Source: Pseudorhizobium flavum (GTDB lineage Bacteria > Pseudomonadota > Alphaproteobacteria > Rhizobiales > Rhizobiaceae). Taken from it: DNA of 64,000 bases. Position numbers and translations under genes: made by a program. The DNA is taken from the NCBI RefSeq assembly GCF_902502825.2, contig NZ_LR723670.1, positions 2,046,001 to 2,110,000 on the forward strand. Reading direction: 5' to 3'. How positions within the stretch are numbered: position 1 is the first letter of the stretch; each line of letters begins with the position of its first letter. The notes under the pieces were generated by a model, which saw nothing but the letters and a program-made list of their open reading frames with translations, had not been told where the DNA came from and ran no database searches. Shown in pieces: positions 44,957 through 54,035 of the stretch.

Positions 44957-45356
44957 CGTATTTCCTTCTCAACACGTTGCACCAGCTTGTTACCAAGCCG
45001 GTTCAAGGAAACACGCCCTCCTCTGGACTTCGATTTAGAAGTCCTGACAGGTTTCTCACGAAAGCGTCCGGAGAAAACCACGGGACATGTCAAATGAAAC
45101 ACCGGGCGTTGCCACCCGGTGCTGGCGGGTCTTTATGAGGAAGTAGCGCGATTGTCAACAGCGAGAGCCGAATGAGAGCGCCGCTCTAGCCGAAAGCTGC
45201 CGCGTCCTCCACTAACGGTATCTGCAAAAAATCCTCCCGACGCCTCTTGAACGGCCCCGGACGACTTCCCATCTCGCCCGCCAGCACCGGGCCCCTCTGA
45301 CGTGTATCGCCGGATCGACCGTGATGTCGGTGCTCTACCCATCAACTTGATCCGGC
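44957..45356 (-). promoter_or_regulatory. Region upstream of rpsD with three hairpins; shared with terC
   Basis: 400 bases with no gene. Reading toward rpsD: a terminator-like 7-bp stem CACCGGG/CCCGGTG (45100-45121) followed by TTTCATTT, then a TTGACA-like hexamer (45093-45088). Next is a perfect GGACTTC/GAAGTCC hairpin (45025-45044), and a 9-bp stem ACCGGCTTG/CAAGCTGGT closed by a GNRA-type GTAA loop (44981-45002). The last two would lie in the rpsD leader. Nothing conserved was seen between 45122 and 45356 before terC. Confidence 0.5.
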
Positions 45357-46358
45357 ATGGACAATGTCATGGATTTCCTCTGGGTAGACTTCCAGGGAGC
45401 CGCCGTCTGGATGTGGCTCGCCTTCATCACCGCCGTCATTGCTCTGCTTGCACTTGATCTCGGCGTTCTCCACAAGAAGAGCAAGGAGATCGGCATCAGG
45501 GAGAGCCTCCTGATGTCCGGCTTCTACATGACGCTGGGCATTCTCTTCGCCGGCTTCGTCTGGAGCCAGTTCGGTCAACAGGCCAGCCTGGAATACCTCA
45601 CCGGCTTCGTCATCGAGAAAAGCCTGGCGATGGACAATATCTTCGTCATCGCGATGATCTTCGGCTATTTCTCGATCCCCCGCCAATATCAGCACCGGGT
45701 CCTGCTCTACGGCATCCTTGGCGTAATCGTCCTGCGCGGCATCATGATCGCGGCCGGTGCGGCTGTCGTCGAGAACTACGGCTGGGTTCTCTACCTCTTC
45801 GCCGCCTTCCTGATCATCACCGGCATCAAGATGTTGTTCTCGAGTAGCGAGCCCTATGATGTGGAGAGCAATCCGGTCTTGAAGGTGCTGCGCCAGCGCC
45901 TGCCGGTCACCGACCGCATGCACGGCGAGAGGTTTCTCGTCCGCGAGCCGGATCCGAAGACAGGCAAGCTGAAGACCTATCTTACGCCGCTGATGCTGGC
46001 GCTGATCCTCATCGAGTTCGCGGATCTCGTCTTTGCGGTCGATTCGATCCCGGCGATCTTTGCCATCACCACGGATCCCTTCATCGTCTACACGTCGAAC
46101 ATCTTCGCGATCCTCGGTCTACGCGCCCTGTATTTCGCGCTCGCAGCCCTGATCCACCGCTTTGCTTATCTCAAGTACGCGCTGTCGGTTGTCCTGATCT
46201 TCATCGGCTCCAAGATCTTCGTCGCAGACATGCTGGGCCTCACGAAAATCCCGCCGGTGGTATCGCTCGGGGTGACGCTGGCCATTCTCGCCGCGGGCAT
46301 CATCGGCTCGTTGTGGGCAACGCGCGCCAAGCCCTCCCAGGTAACGGCTGCCGAGTAG
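45357..46358 (+). CDS. TerC/Alx-family membrane protein
   Basis: A 333-residue protein with about nine membrane helices. The paired family motifs are present: FVIEKSLAMDNIFVIAMIF (helix with Asp-Asn) and LILIEFADLVFAVDSIPAIFAI (Asp in VDSIP). A cytoplasmic loop (residues about 165-205) separates the halves. TerC-family proteins are implicated in manganese efflux and metalation of exported enzymes; older annotation ties them to tellurium resistance. No yybP-ykoY riboswitch could be recognised upstream. The ribosome binding site is weak. Confidence 0.92.
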   Translation: MDNVMDFLWVDFQGAAVWMWLAFITAVIALLALDLGVLHKKSKEIGIRESLLMSGFYMTLGILFAGFVWSQFGQQASLEYLTGFVIEKSLAMDNIFVIAMIFGYFSIPRQYQHRVLLYGILGVIVLRGIMIAAGAAVVENYGWVLYLFAAFLIITGIKMLFSSSEPYDVESNPVLKVLRQRLPVTDRMHGERFLVREPDPKTGKLKTYLTPLMLALILIEFADLVFAVDSIPAIFAITTDPFIVYTSNIFAILGLRALYFALAALIHRFAYLKYALSVVLIFIGSKIFVADMLGLTKIPPVVSLGVTLAILAAGIIGSLWATRAKPSQVTAAE

Positions 46359-46371
46359 TCCTGAACGGCCA

Positions 46372-46395
46372 GCCCGCGCCAGGACATCCGCGGGC
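46372..46395 (+). terminator. Intrinsic terminator of terC
   Basis: GCCCGCG, a 10-base loop, CGCGGGC, then CTGACTTTCTCT. It begins 13 bases past the terC stop and also faces the convergent HerA-like gene. Confidence 0.65.
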
Positions 46396-46451
46396 CTGAC
46401 TTTCTCTACGGGGCTTACCTCATACAGCTTTAGGGCGGCCTCGAAACGATG

Positions 46452-47975
46452 TCACTCCGCCGCGTCCTGCCGCGCCACCGGCTCAGCATCAGGCGCGTCG
46501 GGCGCACCGGGGCAGGTCTGAACGTCGAGATCGGGAAAGGCGACGATCCGCTTACCACCAAAATCCGTATGGACCACGATCAGCCCCTGCTCCTCAAAAT
46601 AGCCGAGCAGGCGCCGGGCGCGACGGGCGGAATGAGTACCGTAAGCCTTGGCGATGCGCATGTCGGACGGACAGGGTTCCGCGAGCAGCGCCGCCTTGGC
46701 GAGCATCAGGAAGACGCCCTGCAGATCGTCCGAAACCCGGACCGACAACTCGAGCGCCGTCTGCCAACCCTCGGTCTCCGCCGTCTCCTTGTCCACCCCT
46801 GCCCGCGAGATCGCCACGCGCCGGCGAAAGTCGCTCATTCCCATGGGCGCACCGGGTAGCCTGCGCATTCGCGCCCGTACCAGGAAATCCTGGTACAGCG
46901 CTGCATCTGTGCGATAGGCAGCCTGCGGGTCGTCGATGATTTCCGAGAGAACCGCATTGAGGCGCTCCTCCCGCTCCTCGGGCGAAAGCTCCGGCTGCGT
47001 CGGACGGCCTGACTCCTGCGGCACGGGTCCTGCAGCCGGTGCGGATCGAGACAGTTCCGCGAGGATGTCCGTGGTCGGACGCGGCGCTGGCGGTGCACGC
47101 CGCACCATCGGCCGGGTGAACTCCTCCGGATCGGGCGTGAAGATCAGGTCCTCGACGTCCTGGGGCGCATCCGGCAGCGGCATCAGCTTCGGGCTGGAGG
47201 ACCGCGCCGACGTTTCCACCGGGCCGATCACGATCGGCAGCGGCCGACGCGACAAGGCTGGACCAAGGGCGACAAAATTGCCGCGCTTCAGGTCGCGAAA
47301 CATCTCCGCCTGCCGGCGGTCCATGCCGAGCAGATCGGCGGCCCGCGCCATGTCGATATCGAGGAAGGTGCGGCCCATCAGGAAGTTGGACGCTTCCGCC
47401 GCCACATTCTTCGCCAGCTTGGCAAGGCGCTGCGTCGCAATCACGCCGGCCAATCCCCGCTTTCGACCGCGGCACATCAAGTTGGTCATCGCTCCGAGCG
47501 ACATCTTGCGGACCTCTTCCGAGACATCGCCGCCGACCGAAGGCGCAAACATCTGCGCCTCGTCGACCACGACCAGTACCGGGTACCAGTACTCGCGATC
47601 GGCGTCGAACAGGCCGTTCAGGAAGGTTCCGGCGGCCCGCATCTGTTCCTCGATGTCGAGGCCCTCGAGGGTGAGGACGCAGGAGACGCGGTGCTGGCGG
47701 ATACGGGTGGCGATGCCGATCAGTTCAGCCTCAGTCCGATCACCATCGACGACGATATGTCCGTACTTGTCGGCCAGCGTGACGAAGTCGCCTTCCGGAT
47801 CGATGATGACCTGCTGCACCCATTGCGCCGACTGCTCCAGCAGCCGCCGTAGAAGATGGGACTTGCCCGAACCGGAATTGCCCTGCACCAGAAGGCGCGT
47901 CGCCAGAAGCTCCTCGATATCGAGCTTGGCCGGAGCGCCCCCGGACACGGTCCCCATATCGATACCGACCTGCAA
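46452..47975 (-). CDS. HerA/FtsK-like ATP-binding protein
   Basis: A 507-residue P-loop ATPase of the DUF87/HerA group. Walker A is GNSGSGKS (residues 32-39) and Walker B is VLVVVDEAQMF, with the conserved GRKRGLAGVIATQR sensor segment. A Pro-rich linker (about 270-330) leads to a C-terminal part with a winged-helix-like stretch (DMRIAKAYGTHSARRARRLL, then GYFEEQGLIVVHT). HerA-type ATPases translocate DNA or pump it with the NurA nuclease, but no NurA-like gene is adjacent. The start appears to be TTG at 47975, with GGGG about ten bases upstream; ATG at 47957 is the alternative. Cellular role unknown. Confidence 0.85.
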   Translation of the reverse strand: MQVGIDMGTVSGGAPAKLDIEELLATRLLVQGNSGSGKSHLLRRLLEQSAQWVQQVIIDPEGDFVTLADKYGHIVVDGDRTEAELIGIATRIRQHRVSCVLTLEGLDIEEQMRAAGTFLNGLFDADREYWYPVLVVVDEAQMFAPSVGGDVSEEVRKMSLGAMTNLMCRGRKRGLAGVIATQRLAKLAKNVAAEASNFLMGRTFLDIDMARAADLLGMDRRQAEMFRDLKRGNFVALGPALSRRPLPIVIGPVETSARSSSPKLMPLPDAPQDVEDLIFTPDPEEFTRPMVRRAPPAPRPTTDILAELSRSAPAAGPVPQESGRPTQPELSPEEREERLNAVLSEIIDDPQAAYRTDAALYQDFLVRARMRRLPGAPMGMSDFRRRVAISRAGVDKETAETEGWQTALELSVRVSDDLQGVFLMLAKAALLAEPCPSDMRIAKAYGTHSARRARRLLGYFEEQGLIVVHTDFGGKRIVAFPDLDVQTCPGAPDAPDAEPVARQDAAE

Positions 47976-48120
47976 TGCACTTACCCCGTATGCTCAGTCT
48001 CTGGATGGTGACGCGAGTGCGACTCCCGTTCCTTAGCAGGTTCAGGGCTTCGCTGCGCCCCCTCCCTATGGAAATGCACAGGCTTTGCTTCGGCTGCGAA
48101 CGAACCCTCACTCGGAATGC

Positions 48121-48750
48121 CTAGGTTGCCCTGCGATAAAGCGCTAGCGAACCTGCCAGCGCAAGCAGAGCGCCACCGCAGGCACGCTCCAACCACAGCG
48201 CACCGTCGCGCTTCAACAGATGCACGGCTCGCGATCCCAGCAGGGCGTAGGCGAACATCACCACGAAGTCGATCAGTGCAAAGACGAGGGCGAGCACCGC
48301 ATACTGAGAAAGCTGGTACGCATCCGGCACGATGAACTGCGGCAGAAAGGCCGAGAAGAACAGATAGCCCTTGGGATTCGTAATCGCCACGAGGAAGCTC
48401 TTCAGGAAAATGGAGGCAGGTCTCATTGGACTGCGCAACGACGTCTCGTCGCCGATCTCGAATGATCCTTTCGATCGCAGCAGCAAGATGCCGAGGAACG
48501 CCAGGTAGGCTGCGCCGATCCATTTGACAACGCTGAACCAGAATTCAGATGCAGCCAAGAGTGTCCCCAGTCCGAGACCCACAGCTCCGATCAGGACAAA
48601 GTCCGACAGGACAGCGCCCGCCATGCCCGGCAGCGCCTGTCGCAGCCCGTATCGTGAGCCGTTGGTCAGCGCAAGCAGCACTGTCGGACCGGGGGTTGCG
48701 ATGCCGATGAACGATACAGCGATGAAGGTCAGGAGTGCGATGTCAGTCAT
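48121..48750 (-). CDS. LysE/RhtB-family amino acid exporter
   Basis: A 209-residue membrane protein with six predicted helices. It has the signature ATPGPTVLLALTNGSRYGLRQALPG at residues 18-42, the inter-helix KWIGAAYLAFLGILLLRSK and the segment AITNPKGYLFFSAFLPQF. The family exports amino acids or homoserine lactones; the substrate is unassigned. It lies 70 bases downstream of a second LysE-type gene on the same strand. Confidence 0.9.
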   Translation of the reverse strand: MTDIALLTFIAVSFIGIATPGPTVLLALTNGSRYGLRQALPGMAGAVLSDFVLIGAVGLGLGTLLAASEFWFSVVKWIGAAYLAFLGILLLRSKGSFEIGDETSLRSPMRPASIFLKSFLVAITNPKGYLFFSAFLPQFIVPDAYQLSQYAVLALVFALIDFVVMFAYALLGSRAVHLLKRDGALWLERACGGALLALAGSLALYRRAT

Positions 48751-48820
48751 GGAAGTTCTCCTTTCCCGCTATGACGTTTGCCCCGCCTCGCGCACGACAT
48801 CCGGTCGCGGGGAAATCTGA

Positions 48821-49459
48821 CTAGGCAGCCGCGCGCTTCCACCCGATCGACAGCAGGCCTGCCCCGATCATCAGAGATCCGCCTGTCCGGTTCACGATCC
48901 TCTGGACCTTGGGCTTGCGAATCGTGTTGCGCGCCATGGCGGCGAGCAGGCCATAAAGCGCAGCGTTCAGTGTTGCGAGTGTGAGGAAGGTCACCTCGAA
49001 GATGATCATCTGCACGAAGAGCGGCCTCGAAAGGTTGAGAAACTGCGGCAGGAAGGCGACGAAGAAGACAATGCTCTTCGGATTCAGCGCAGTGACGGCA
49101 TAGGTATGCAGAAAAATGCGGAGCGGCTGCGTTGAGCCGGCCTCCGTGTCGGTCGCATCCGCAGCCCGCTCGGAGACCGGCGCCCGCCAGAGCTTGATCC
49201 CGAGGTAGATGAGATAAGCGGCGCCAACCCATTTCAGGACGGTGAACAGCGCCGCGGACGTGGCAAGCAGTGCGCCGAGCCCGAGCATCGACGCGGTCAT
49301 GGCGGTGAAATCGCCGAGCGCAACGCCCGCGACCGTTGCCGTCGCGACCTTGCGGCCGTGACTGAGCGCGTAGGAGATGACGAGCAGGATCGTCGGGCCG
49401 GGAATAGCCAGAAGAACGGCCGACGCGGCGACGAAGGCAAGCCAGTGCTCAAGCGACAT
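48821..49459 (-). CDS. LysE/RhtB-family amino acid exporter
   Basis: A 212-residue, six-helix protein with AIPGPTILLVISYALSHGRKVA, KWVGAAYLIYLGIKLWRAP, and ALNPKSIVFFVAFLPQFLNLS. The start at 49459 gives the normal family length; the reading back to 49552 adds Arg-rich residues not seen in the family. It resembles the homoserine/threonine exporter RhtB group most, but the specificity is not certain. Tandem with the gene at 48121. Confidence 0.9.
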   Translation of the reverse strand: MSLEHWLAFVAASAVLLAIPGPTILLVISYALSHGRKVATATVAGVALGDFTAMTASMLGLGALLATSAALFTVLKWVGAAYLIYLGIKLWRAPVSERAADATDTEAGSTQPLRIFLHTYAVTALNPKSIVFFVAFLPQFLNLSRPLFVQMIIFEVTFLTLATLNAALYGLLAAMARNTIRKPKVQRIVNRTGGSLMIGAGLLSIGWKRAAA

Positions 49460-49559
49460 GCGGCAACTCCCATACGGTTGGAACCGAGCAAGCCATCTAA
49501 CCCGTCCCTTTGCAAGCGCGTTTCCCGCACGGCCACTCAGCGATGCCCGCAATCCTTCC

Positions 49560-50360
49560 TCAGGCCCTCAGGCCGAAGCCCTGCATCAGCCGCCGGATGG
49601 CGGGATCCGGGCTGCCGGAAGTGAAGACCGCGATGTCCGGTTCCGTCGGGATCGGCTCGTGCGGCCGCCGCTCCTTCGGCAGCAGCGACAACGCCCGCCG
49701 CGCGATTGCCTCGGCAGGATCGATCCAGTCGACCGGCCAGGGCGCGGTCTTGCGCATCCGGTTGACCAGGAAGGGATAGTGCGTACAGGCAAGGACGACG
49801 ATGTCGGTTCGGCGCCCGTCCTGCTCAATGAAACACGGGGCGACCTCGTCTCGGACGGCTGACTCGTCGACGAAGCCTTCGCGCATATAGGTTTCGGCCA
49901 GTCCGGCAAGACGCTCGCTGCCTACGAGGCGCACATGCACCTTTGAGGCCCAGTCGCCTATGAGATCTCGGGTGTACTGTCGCTTAACGGTCCCCGGCGT
50001 GGCGAGCACAGAGATGAGGCCGGATCGGGTCCGCTCGGCAGCCGGCTTAATTGCCGGTACGGTTCCCACGAAGGGGGTCTGTCGGAAGGCAGACCTCAGG
50101 TCGCCAAGCACGAGGGTCGAGGCCGTATTGCAAGCGATGACCGCGATCTCCGGATCGTACTGCGCGACGAGATCGCCGAACAGGGTGACGATCCGCTCGC
50201 GCAACTGCTCCTCGTCCCAGCCGCCATAGGGAAAGCCGGCATCGTCCGCGACGTAGACGAAGCGACGCTCCGGCATCAGCACCCGCGCCTCGCGCAGGAC
50301 CGTAAGACCGCCGATGCCCGAATCGAACATCAGCACCGGCTTCGGATCAGTCGTCGTCAT
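49560..50360 (-). CDS. murI: Glutamate racemase
   Basis: A 266-residue enzyme. The substrate-binding [12 protein letters not shown] (Asp13, Ser14) is at the N-terminus. The two catalytic cysteines are Cys77 in IACNTAST and Cys192 in LACTHYPF, with [12 protein letters not shown] between. It makes D-glutamate for peptidoglycan. The start overlaps the trmJ stop region by 14 bases, so translation is coupled. An internal conserved [12 protein letters not shown] block (residues 36-47) is typical. Confidence 0.96.
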   Translation of the reverse strand: MTTTDPKPVLMFDSGIGGLTVLREARVLMPERRFVYVADDAGFPYGGWDEEQLRERIVTLFGDLVAQYDPEIAVIACNTASTLVLGDLRSAFRQTPFVGTVPAIKPAAERTRSGLISVLATPGTVKRQYTRDLIGDWASKVHVRLVGSERLAGLAETYMREGFVDESAVRDEVAPCFIEQDGRRTDIVVLACTHYPFLVNRMRKTAPWPVDWIDPAEAIARRALSLLPKERRPHEPIPTEPDIAVFTSGSPDPAIRRLMQGFGLRA

Positions 50361-51162
50361 TCTCCGGCGCCTCCCCGGCGCTGCCGGTCTTCTTCGACCA
50401 TCGCCGCGGGAACCGGTCCAGCGACGAGATCACCCCGCGAAAGACGCTGATCTCCTGCTCGCTGAAGCCGCGGCGCGAAATGACGGCGCGGAGATTGTCG
50501 ACCATCTTCGGCTTCTTCGCCGGCGGATGAAAATAGCCGCGCGCATCGAGTGCCTCTTCCAGATGCTCGAACAGGCCAAAGACCTGCTCCTTGGTTGACG
50601 GCCGCTGCTCGACAGGCTGGAAGGGTGTGGCCGCCACGTCATCCAGACCGGTCTTCATCCACTCATAGGACATCAGCAGAACCGCCTGCGCTATGTTCAG
50701 CGACGCGAATGCCGGATTGACGGGAAAAGTGACAATTTCGTCTGCCAGCGCCACCTCTTCGTTGGTTAGGCCCCAACGCTCGCGGCCGAAGAGGATGCCG
50801 GTCTTCTCCCCTGCCCTGAATTTCTCACGCAGCGTGGTTGCCGCGACAACCGGCGACCGGACAGGTTTGAAGCCGTAGCGCTCCCTTGCGGTCGTGGCAT
50901 AGACGAAGTTCAGATCCTGGATTGCCTCCTCCAGGGTCTCGAAAACGCGGGTCTGGTCGATTACATGGTCGGCCTTGGAAGCTGCCGAGCGCGCCTTCTC
51001 GCTTGGCCAGCCATCACGTGGGTTGACCAGCCGCAGTTCGGCGAGACCGAAATTGGCCATGGCGCGCGCCACCATGCCGATATTTTCGCCCAGTTGAGGC
51101 TCGACCAGGATAATGGCCGGACCTTCGGCTATGAGTTCGCGCTCGCTGTTTGTGCCTGACAT
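50347..51162 (-). CDS. trmJ: SPOUT-family tRNA methyltransferase, TrmJ type
   Basis: A 271-residue SpoU/TrmH-like methyltransferase. It begins with [20 protein letters not shown] and [18 protein letters not shown]. The knot region has [20 protein letters not shown] and [23 protein letters not shown], the AdoMet-binding trefoil. A C-terminal helical extension (about 175-250) is typical of TrmJ, which 2'-O-methylates position 32 of tRNA. It is the first gene of a two-gene overlap with murI. Confidence 0.92.
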   Translation of the reverse strand: MSGTNSERELIAEGPAIILVEPQLGENIGMVARAMANFGLAELRLVNPRDGWPSEKARSAASKADHVIDQTRVFETLEEAIQDLNFVYATTARERYGFKPVRSPVVAATTLREKFRAGEKTGILFGRERWGLTNEEVALADEIVTFPVNPAFASLNIAQAVLLMSYEWMKTGLDDVAATPFQPVEQRPSTKEQVFGLFEHLEEALDARGYFHPPAKKPKMVDNLRAVISRRGFSEQEISVFRGVISSLDRFPRRWSKKTGSAGEAPENDDD

Positions 51163-51230
51163 TCTTCAACCCGATCCTTCGGGCGCCGCAATAGCGGTCG
51201 CGAGGCGGAACGGCAAGGCCTGTGCCGCGC

Positions 51231-51842
51231 TCAGCGCTCGGCCAGCGCCAGCTTCGCGCCCATGGCCACGAAGGCCGCAGCGAACGTGCGACGCATCCAG
51301 GTGACCACCGCAGGGCGTGAGATCACGTGTCGCCGCATCAGCGCAGCAAAGACGCCATAGCCGACGAAGACGATGAAGGTGAGCGCCATGAACACGCCAC
51401 TCAGCACCAGCATCTTTGGCAGCGCGCCGGCCTGCGTCGGGCTGACGAACTGCGGCAGGAAGGCGAAGAAGAAGATCGAAAGCTTCGGGTTCAGGATGTT
51501 GAGAAGGATGCCGTCCACGATCGTCTGGCGAAGCGAACGCGGCGCGCGCTCCTCGTCGACACTGAGCGTCCCGCGATCCATGATCGTTCGCCAGGCCATG
51601 TAGAGCAGGTAGGCGACGCCGAGATACTTGATGATCTCGAAGGCGAGTGCGCTGGCATGCAGGACGGCCGCGAGACCGGTCACGGCTGCGGCAATATGCG
51701 GGACGATCCCTAGCGTGCAGGCCAGTGCCGCGACGATGCTGGCCCTTGCGCCACGCGAGAGGCCTGCCGCCAGCGTGTAAAGGACACCGGTGCCAGGCGA
51801 GGCAACGATCACGAGTGACGTCAGGAGGAATTCAATGCTCAT
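51231..51842 (-). CDS. LysE/RhtB-family amino acid exporter
   Basis: A 203-residue, six-helix protein with VASPGTGVLYTLAAGLSRGARASI (the usual PGP reads PGT), KYLGVAYLLYMAWRTIMDRG, and LLNILNPKSIF-type segment LNILNPKLSIFFFAFLPQFV. It is the third LysE-type gene within 3.8 kb, separated from the others by murI and trmJ. Substrate unknown. The PGT variant appears in several subgroups and does not imply inactivity. Confidence 0.9.
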   Translation of the reverse strand: MSIEFLLTSLVIVASPGTGVLYTLAAGLSRGARASIVAALACTLGIVPHIAAAVTGLAAVLHASALAFEIIKYLGVAYLLYMAWRTIMDRGTLSVDEERAPRSLRQTIVDGILLNILNPKLSIFFFAFLPQFVSPTQAGALPKMLVLSGVFMALTFIVFVGYGVFAALMRRHVISRPAVVTWMRRTFAAAFVAMGAKLALAER

Positions 51843-51878
51843 GCGCGTTCCCCTTCATGGAAGGCGGCCGGTTAATCT

Positions 51879-52727
51879 CTACGGACGCGGTTTGGTCTGG
51901 TCACAATTCGGCTTGTCGAGGAGGTCTAACCTCGAAAGGCTTCCGCTGAGGACGAAGTCGCCATAATCCATGGTGAGGTCCCGCGTAATACCGTTATCGT
52001 AAAGCTTGAATGACATGGAATAGACCGGAGTCGTGTCACCCGACCCGCCGTCGTTGAAATACGCGATCGAGACGGGCCAATACGCCGCATCGGCGAACTC
52101 GCCTGCCTTCGCGGCGTCCCCTGCATCCTCCTTCTGCGGCTGCTGCTGGGGCCCGATCACCGTATTGGTGATCATGCTCTGGTCACCGTTCTCCGATCCG
52201 TCGAAGATGCGGGCTTCGAAGAAGCGATTTCCGTTGCGGGCATTCCGGATGACTTCCAGCATGTGTTCGGTCGGGAAAGCGCTCGCTGTCAGCTCAACCT
52301 CCCGCGGATCAGGGAGATCGATCGCCACCTTCACTTTCGAATCCGCCTCCATTGCGGCCCCGCTCACTTCCTTGTCCAGTTGCTCGTCCGTGAAGGACTT
52401 CGTCTCGAAGCGGAACTCACCCTTTTCGGTGTCTTCGAATGTCGTCGTCTGCTGGTCGGTGAGTCGGGTGTCCTCGCCGGTGTTGATGCGTGTCACGAAA
52501 CGGAAGTTGGTGGTGAAGCCGGTACACGCGGATCCGGTGAACTCGTAGACCATACGTCCGTTCAGTCCCTCGATACCGGAACGGTCCGAGGCGTCCTTCA
52601 GCTTCAGATCGTAGACCGCGCGATGCGGGAGCAGTCCCGCGGCGCCTTCGACACCGGCCAGTGCCGGCCCGGACGCTCCCGCGGCCACTCCGAAGGCAAG
52701 GATCGCTGCGCGTCCATGGTAGATCAT
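51879..52727 (-). CDS. eipB: Cell envelope integrity protein EipB (DUF1849)
   Basis: A 282-residue periplasmic protein with a signal peptide of about 24 residues (ending PALA). The start of the mature part, LLPHRAVYDLKLKDASDRSG, is the DUF1849 signature. Cys68 and Cys275 match in position the disulfide pair known from Brucella EipB, which forms a beta-spiral fold needed for envelope stability. The gene is divergent from ridA and probably monocistronic. Confidence 0.93.
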   Translation of the reverse strand: MIYHGRAAILAFGVAAGASGPALAGVEGAAGLLPHRAVYDLKLKDASDRSGIEGLNGRMVYEFTGSACTGFTTNFRFVTRINTGEDTRLTDQQTTTFEDTEKGEFRFETKSFTDEQLDKEVSGAAMEADSKVKVAIDLPDPREVELTASAFPTEHMLEVIRNARNGNRFFEARIFDGSENGDQSMITNTVIGPQQQPQKEDAGDAAKAGEFADAAYWPVSIAYFNDGGSGDTTPVYSMSFKLYDNGITRDLTMDYGDFVLSGSLSRLDLLDKPNCDQTKPRP

Positions 52728-52841
52728 TCATTATCTCCTGTTGGACTCACCGAGGGTGTTATATGAACGCCATCCAGCAAGGCTATGCCTCTTTGAATGC
52801 CGGATTTTCAAGCCGTTTACAACAAACACTGGGAGTCGATC

Positions 52842-53312
52842 ATGTCTGAAGCCATTGAGAACCGCCTGAAGGAGAAGGGCATCGTCCTGCCGGCAGCGGC
52901 CGCGCCCGCTGCAAACTATGTACCCTATACGATCAGCGGCAACACGCTCTATCTCTCCGGACAGTTGCCGATCGAAAACGGCAAAGTTGCGGTCACGGGC
53001 CTGGTGGGGCGTGACGTCGATGTCGCGGGTGCCCAGCGCGCCGCCGAACTCTGCGCCATCAACATCCTTGCCCAGGCTAAGGCAGCGCTCGGTGGAGATC
53101 TCGGGCGCATTCGCCGCATCCTCAAGCTCAACGGTTTCGTCGCCTCCATGCCAGACTTCACGGAGCAGCACCTCGTCATCAACGGCGCCTCCAACCTGGT
53201 CGCCGATATCCTTGGCGACGCCGGCAAGCACGCCCGCGCCGCCGTCGGCATGGCGGCATTGCCGCTCAATGCATCGGTGGAAATCGACGCCATCATCGAG
53301 ATCAAAGCATGA
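52842..53312 (+). CDS. RidA-family (YjgF/YER057c) protein
   Basis: A 156-residue member of the longer RidA subgroup (YjgF-like endoribonuclease annotation). It starts MSEAIENRLKEKGIVLP and has NTLYLSGQLPIENGKV, CAINILAQAKAALGG and VGMAALPLNASVEIDAIIEI. The Arg that hydrolyses enamine/imine intermediates in canonical RidA is replaced in this subgroup, so activity is uncertain. GGGAG precedes ATG 52842. The stop overlaps the next start as ATGA, making it the first gene of a four-gene operon. Confidence 0.92.
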   Translation: MSEAIENRLKEKGIVLPAAAAPAANYVPYTISGNTLYLSGQLPIENGKVAVTGLVGRDVDVAGAQRAAELCAINILAQAKAALGGDLGRIRRILKLNGFVASMPDFTEQHLVINGASNLVADILGDAGKHARAAVGMAALPLNASVEIDAIIEIKA

Positions 53313-54034
53313 CCACTGCCGCCTGGATCAAGGACGTGCCAGTCGCCCACCGCGGCTATCACGACATGAACAAGACCGTCTGGGAGAACACGCTCTCGGC
53401 CTTTTCCCGCGCCGTCGAGGCGGGATTTGCTATCGAATGCGATCTGCAGCTTGCCGCAGACAGCGTGCCGGTCGTGTTTCACGATCACGATCTTGAACGC
53501 CTTTGCGGCATCAAGGGCGATGTGCGCGAGCGCACCTCGGCAGAACTCGGCATGCTTGCCGTCGGCGGCACCTCGGACAAGATCCCTACCCTCAGGCAGA
53601 TGCTGAAGCTGGTCGCCGGACGCGTACCGCTCGTCATCGAGATCAAGGGACGTCCCGGCGAGGATGACGGCTTCGCCGAAGCCGTGCTGGAGGCCCTGGA
53701 AGGCTATGAGGGCAAGGTGGCGCTGATGAGCTTCGACCACCATATCCTCAAGGACCTCAAGAAGGCGGGTTCACCCCACCCTGTGGGGCTGACAGCCGAG
53801 GGCGTGAAGCCGGAAGACCTCTTCGCCCACGACGACGCGATGCATCTCGGGCTGGATTTCATTTCTTATTTCCACGGTCACCTTCCTAACAGCTTTGTCA
53901 CCGCACAGAGACAGGCCGGCATTCCGGTCATTACCTGGACCGTCAGGGATGAAAATGCCCGCGCCCATACCTATACTCATGCGGACCAGATGACCTTCGA
54001 GGGCTTCGACCCCAGGGAGACCGCTTCCGCATAG
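53309..54034 (+). CDS. Glycerophosphodiester phosphodiesterase
   Basis: A 241-residue GDPD TIM barrel. The catalytic pair His14-Arg15 is in AHRGYHD, the metal ligands Glu43 and Asp45 in IECDLQL, and His58 in FHDHDLERL. VIEIKGRPGEDDG and ITWTVRDENARA are later conserved blocks. There is no signal peptide, so it is cytoplasmic. It hydrolyses glycerophosphodiesters to glycerol-3-phosphate and alcohol. ATGA overlap with ridA upstream and one base to the acetyltransferase gene downstream. Confidence 0.95.
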   Translation: MTTAAWIKDVPVAHRGYHDMNKTVWENTLSAFSRAVEAGFAIECDLQLAADSVPVVFHDHDLERLCGIKGDVRERTSAELGMLAVGGTSDKIPTLRQMLKLVAGRVPLVIEIKGRPGEDDGFAEAVLEALEGYEGKVALMSFDHHILKDLKKAGSPHPVGLTAEGVKPEDLFAHDDAMHLGLDFISYFHGHLPNSFVTAQRQAGIPVITWTVRDENARAHTYTHADQMTFEGFDPRETASA

Positions 54035-54035
54035 G

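Noticed and set aside
45122..45356. Possible yybP-ykoY (Mn) riboswitch before terC
   Set aside because: TerC-family genes often have one, but no matching conserved core or paired stem was found here.
49460..49552. Longer start of the LysE-type gene at 48821
   Set aside because: The extra 31 residues are Arg-rich and precede the normal first helix of the family; ATG 49459 gives the usual length.
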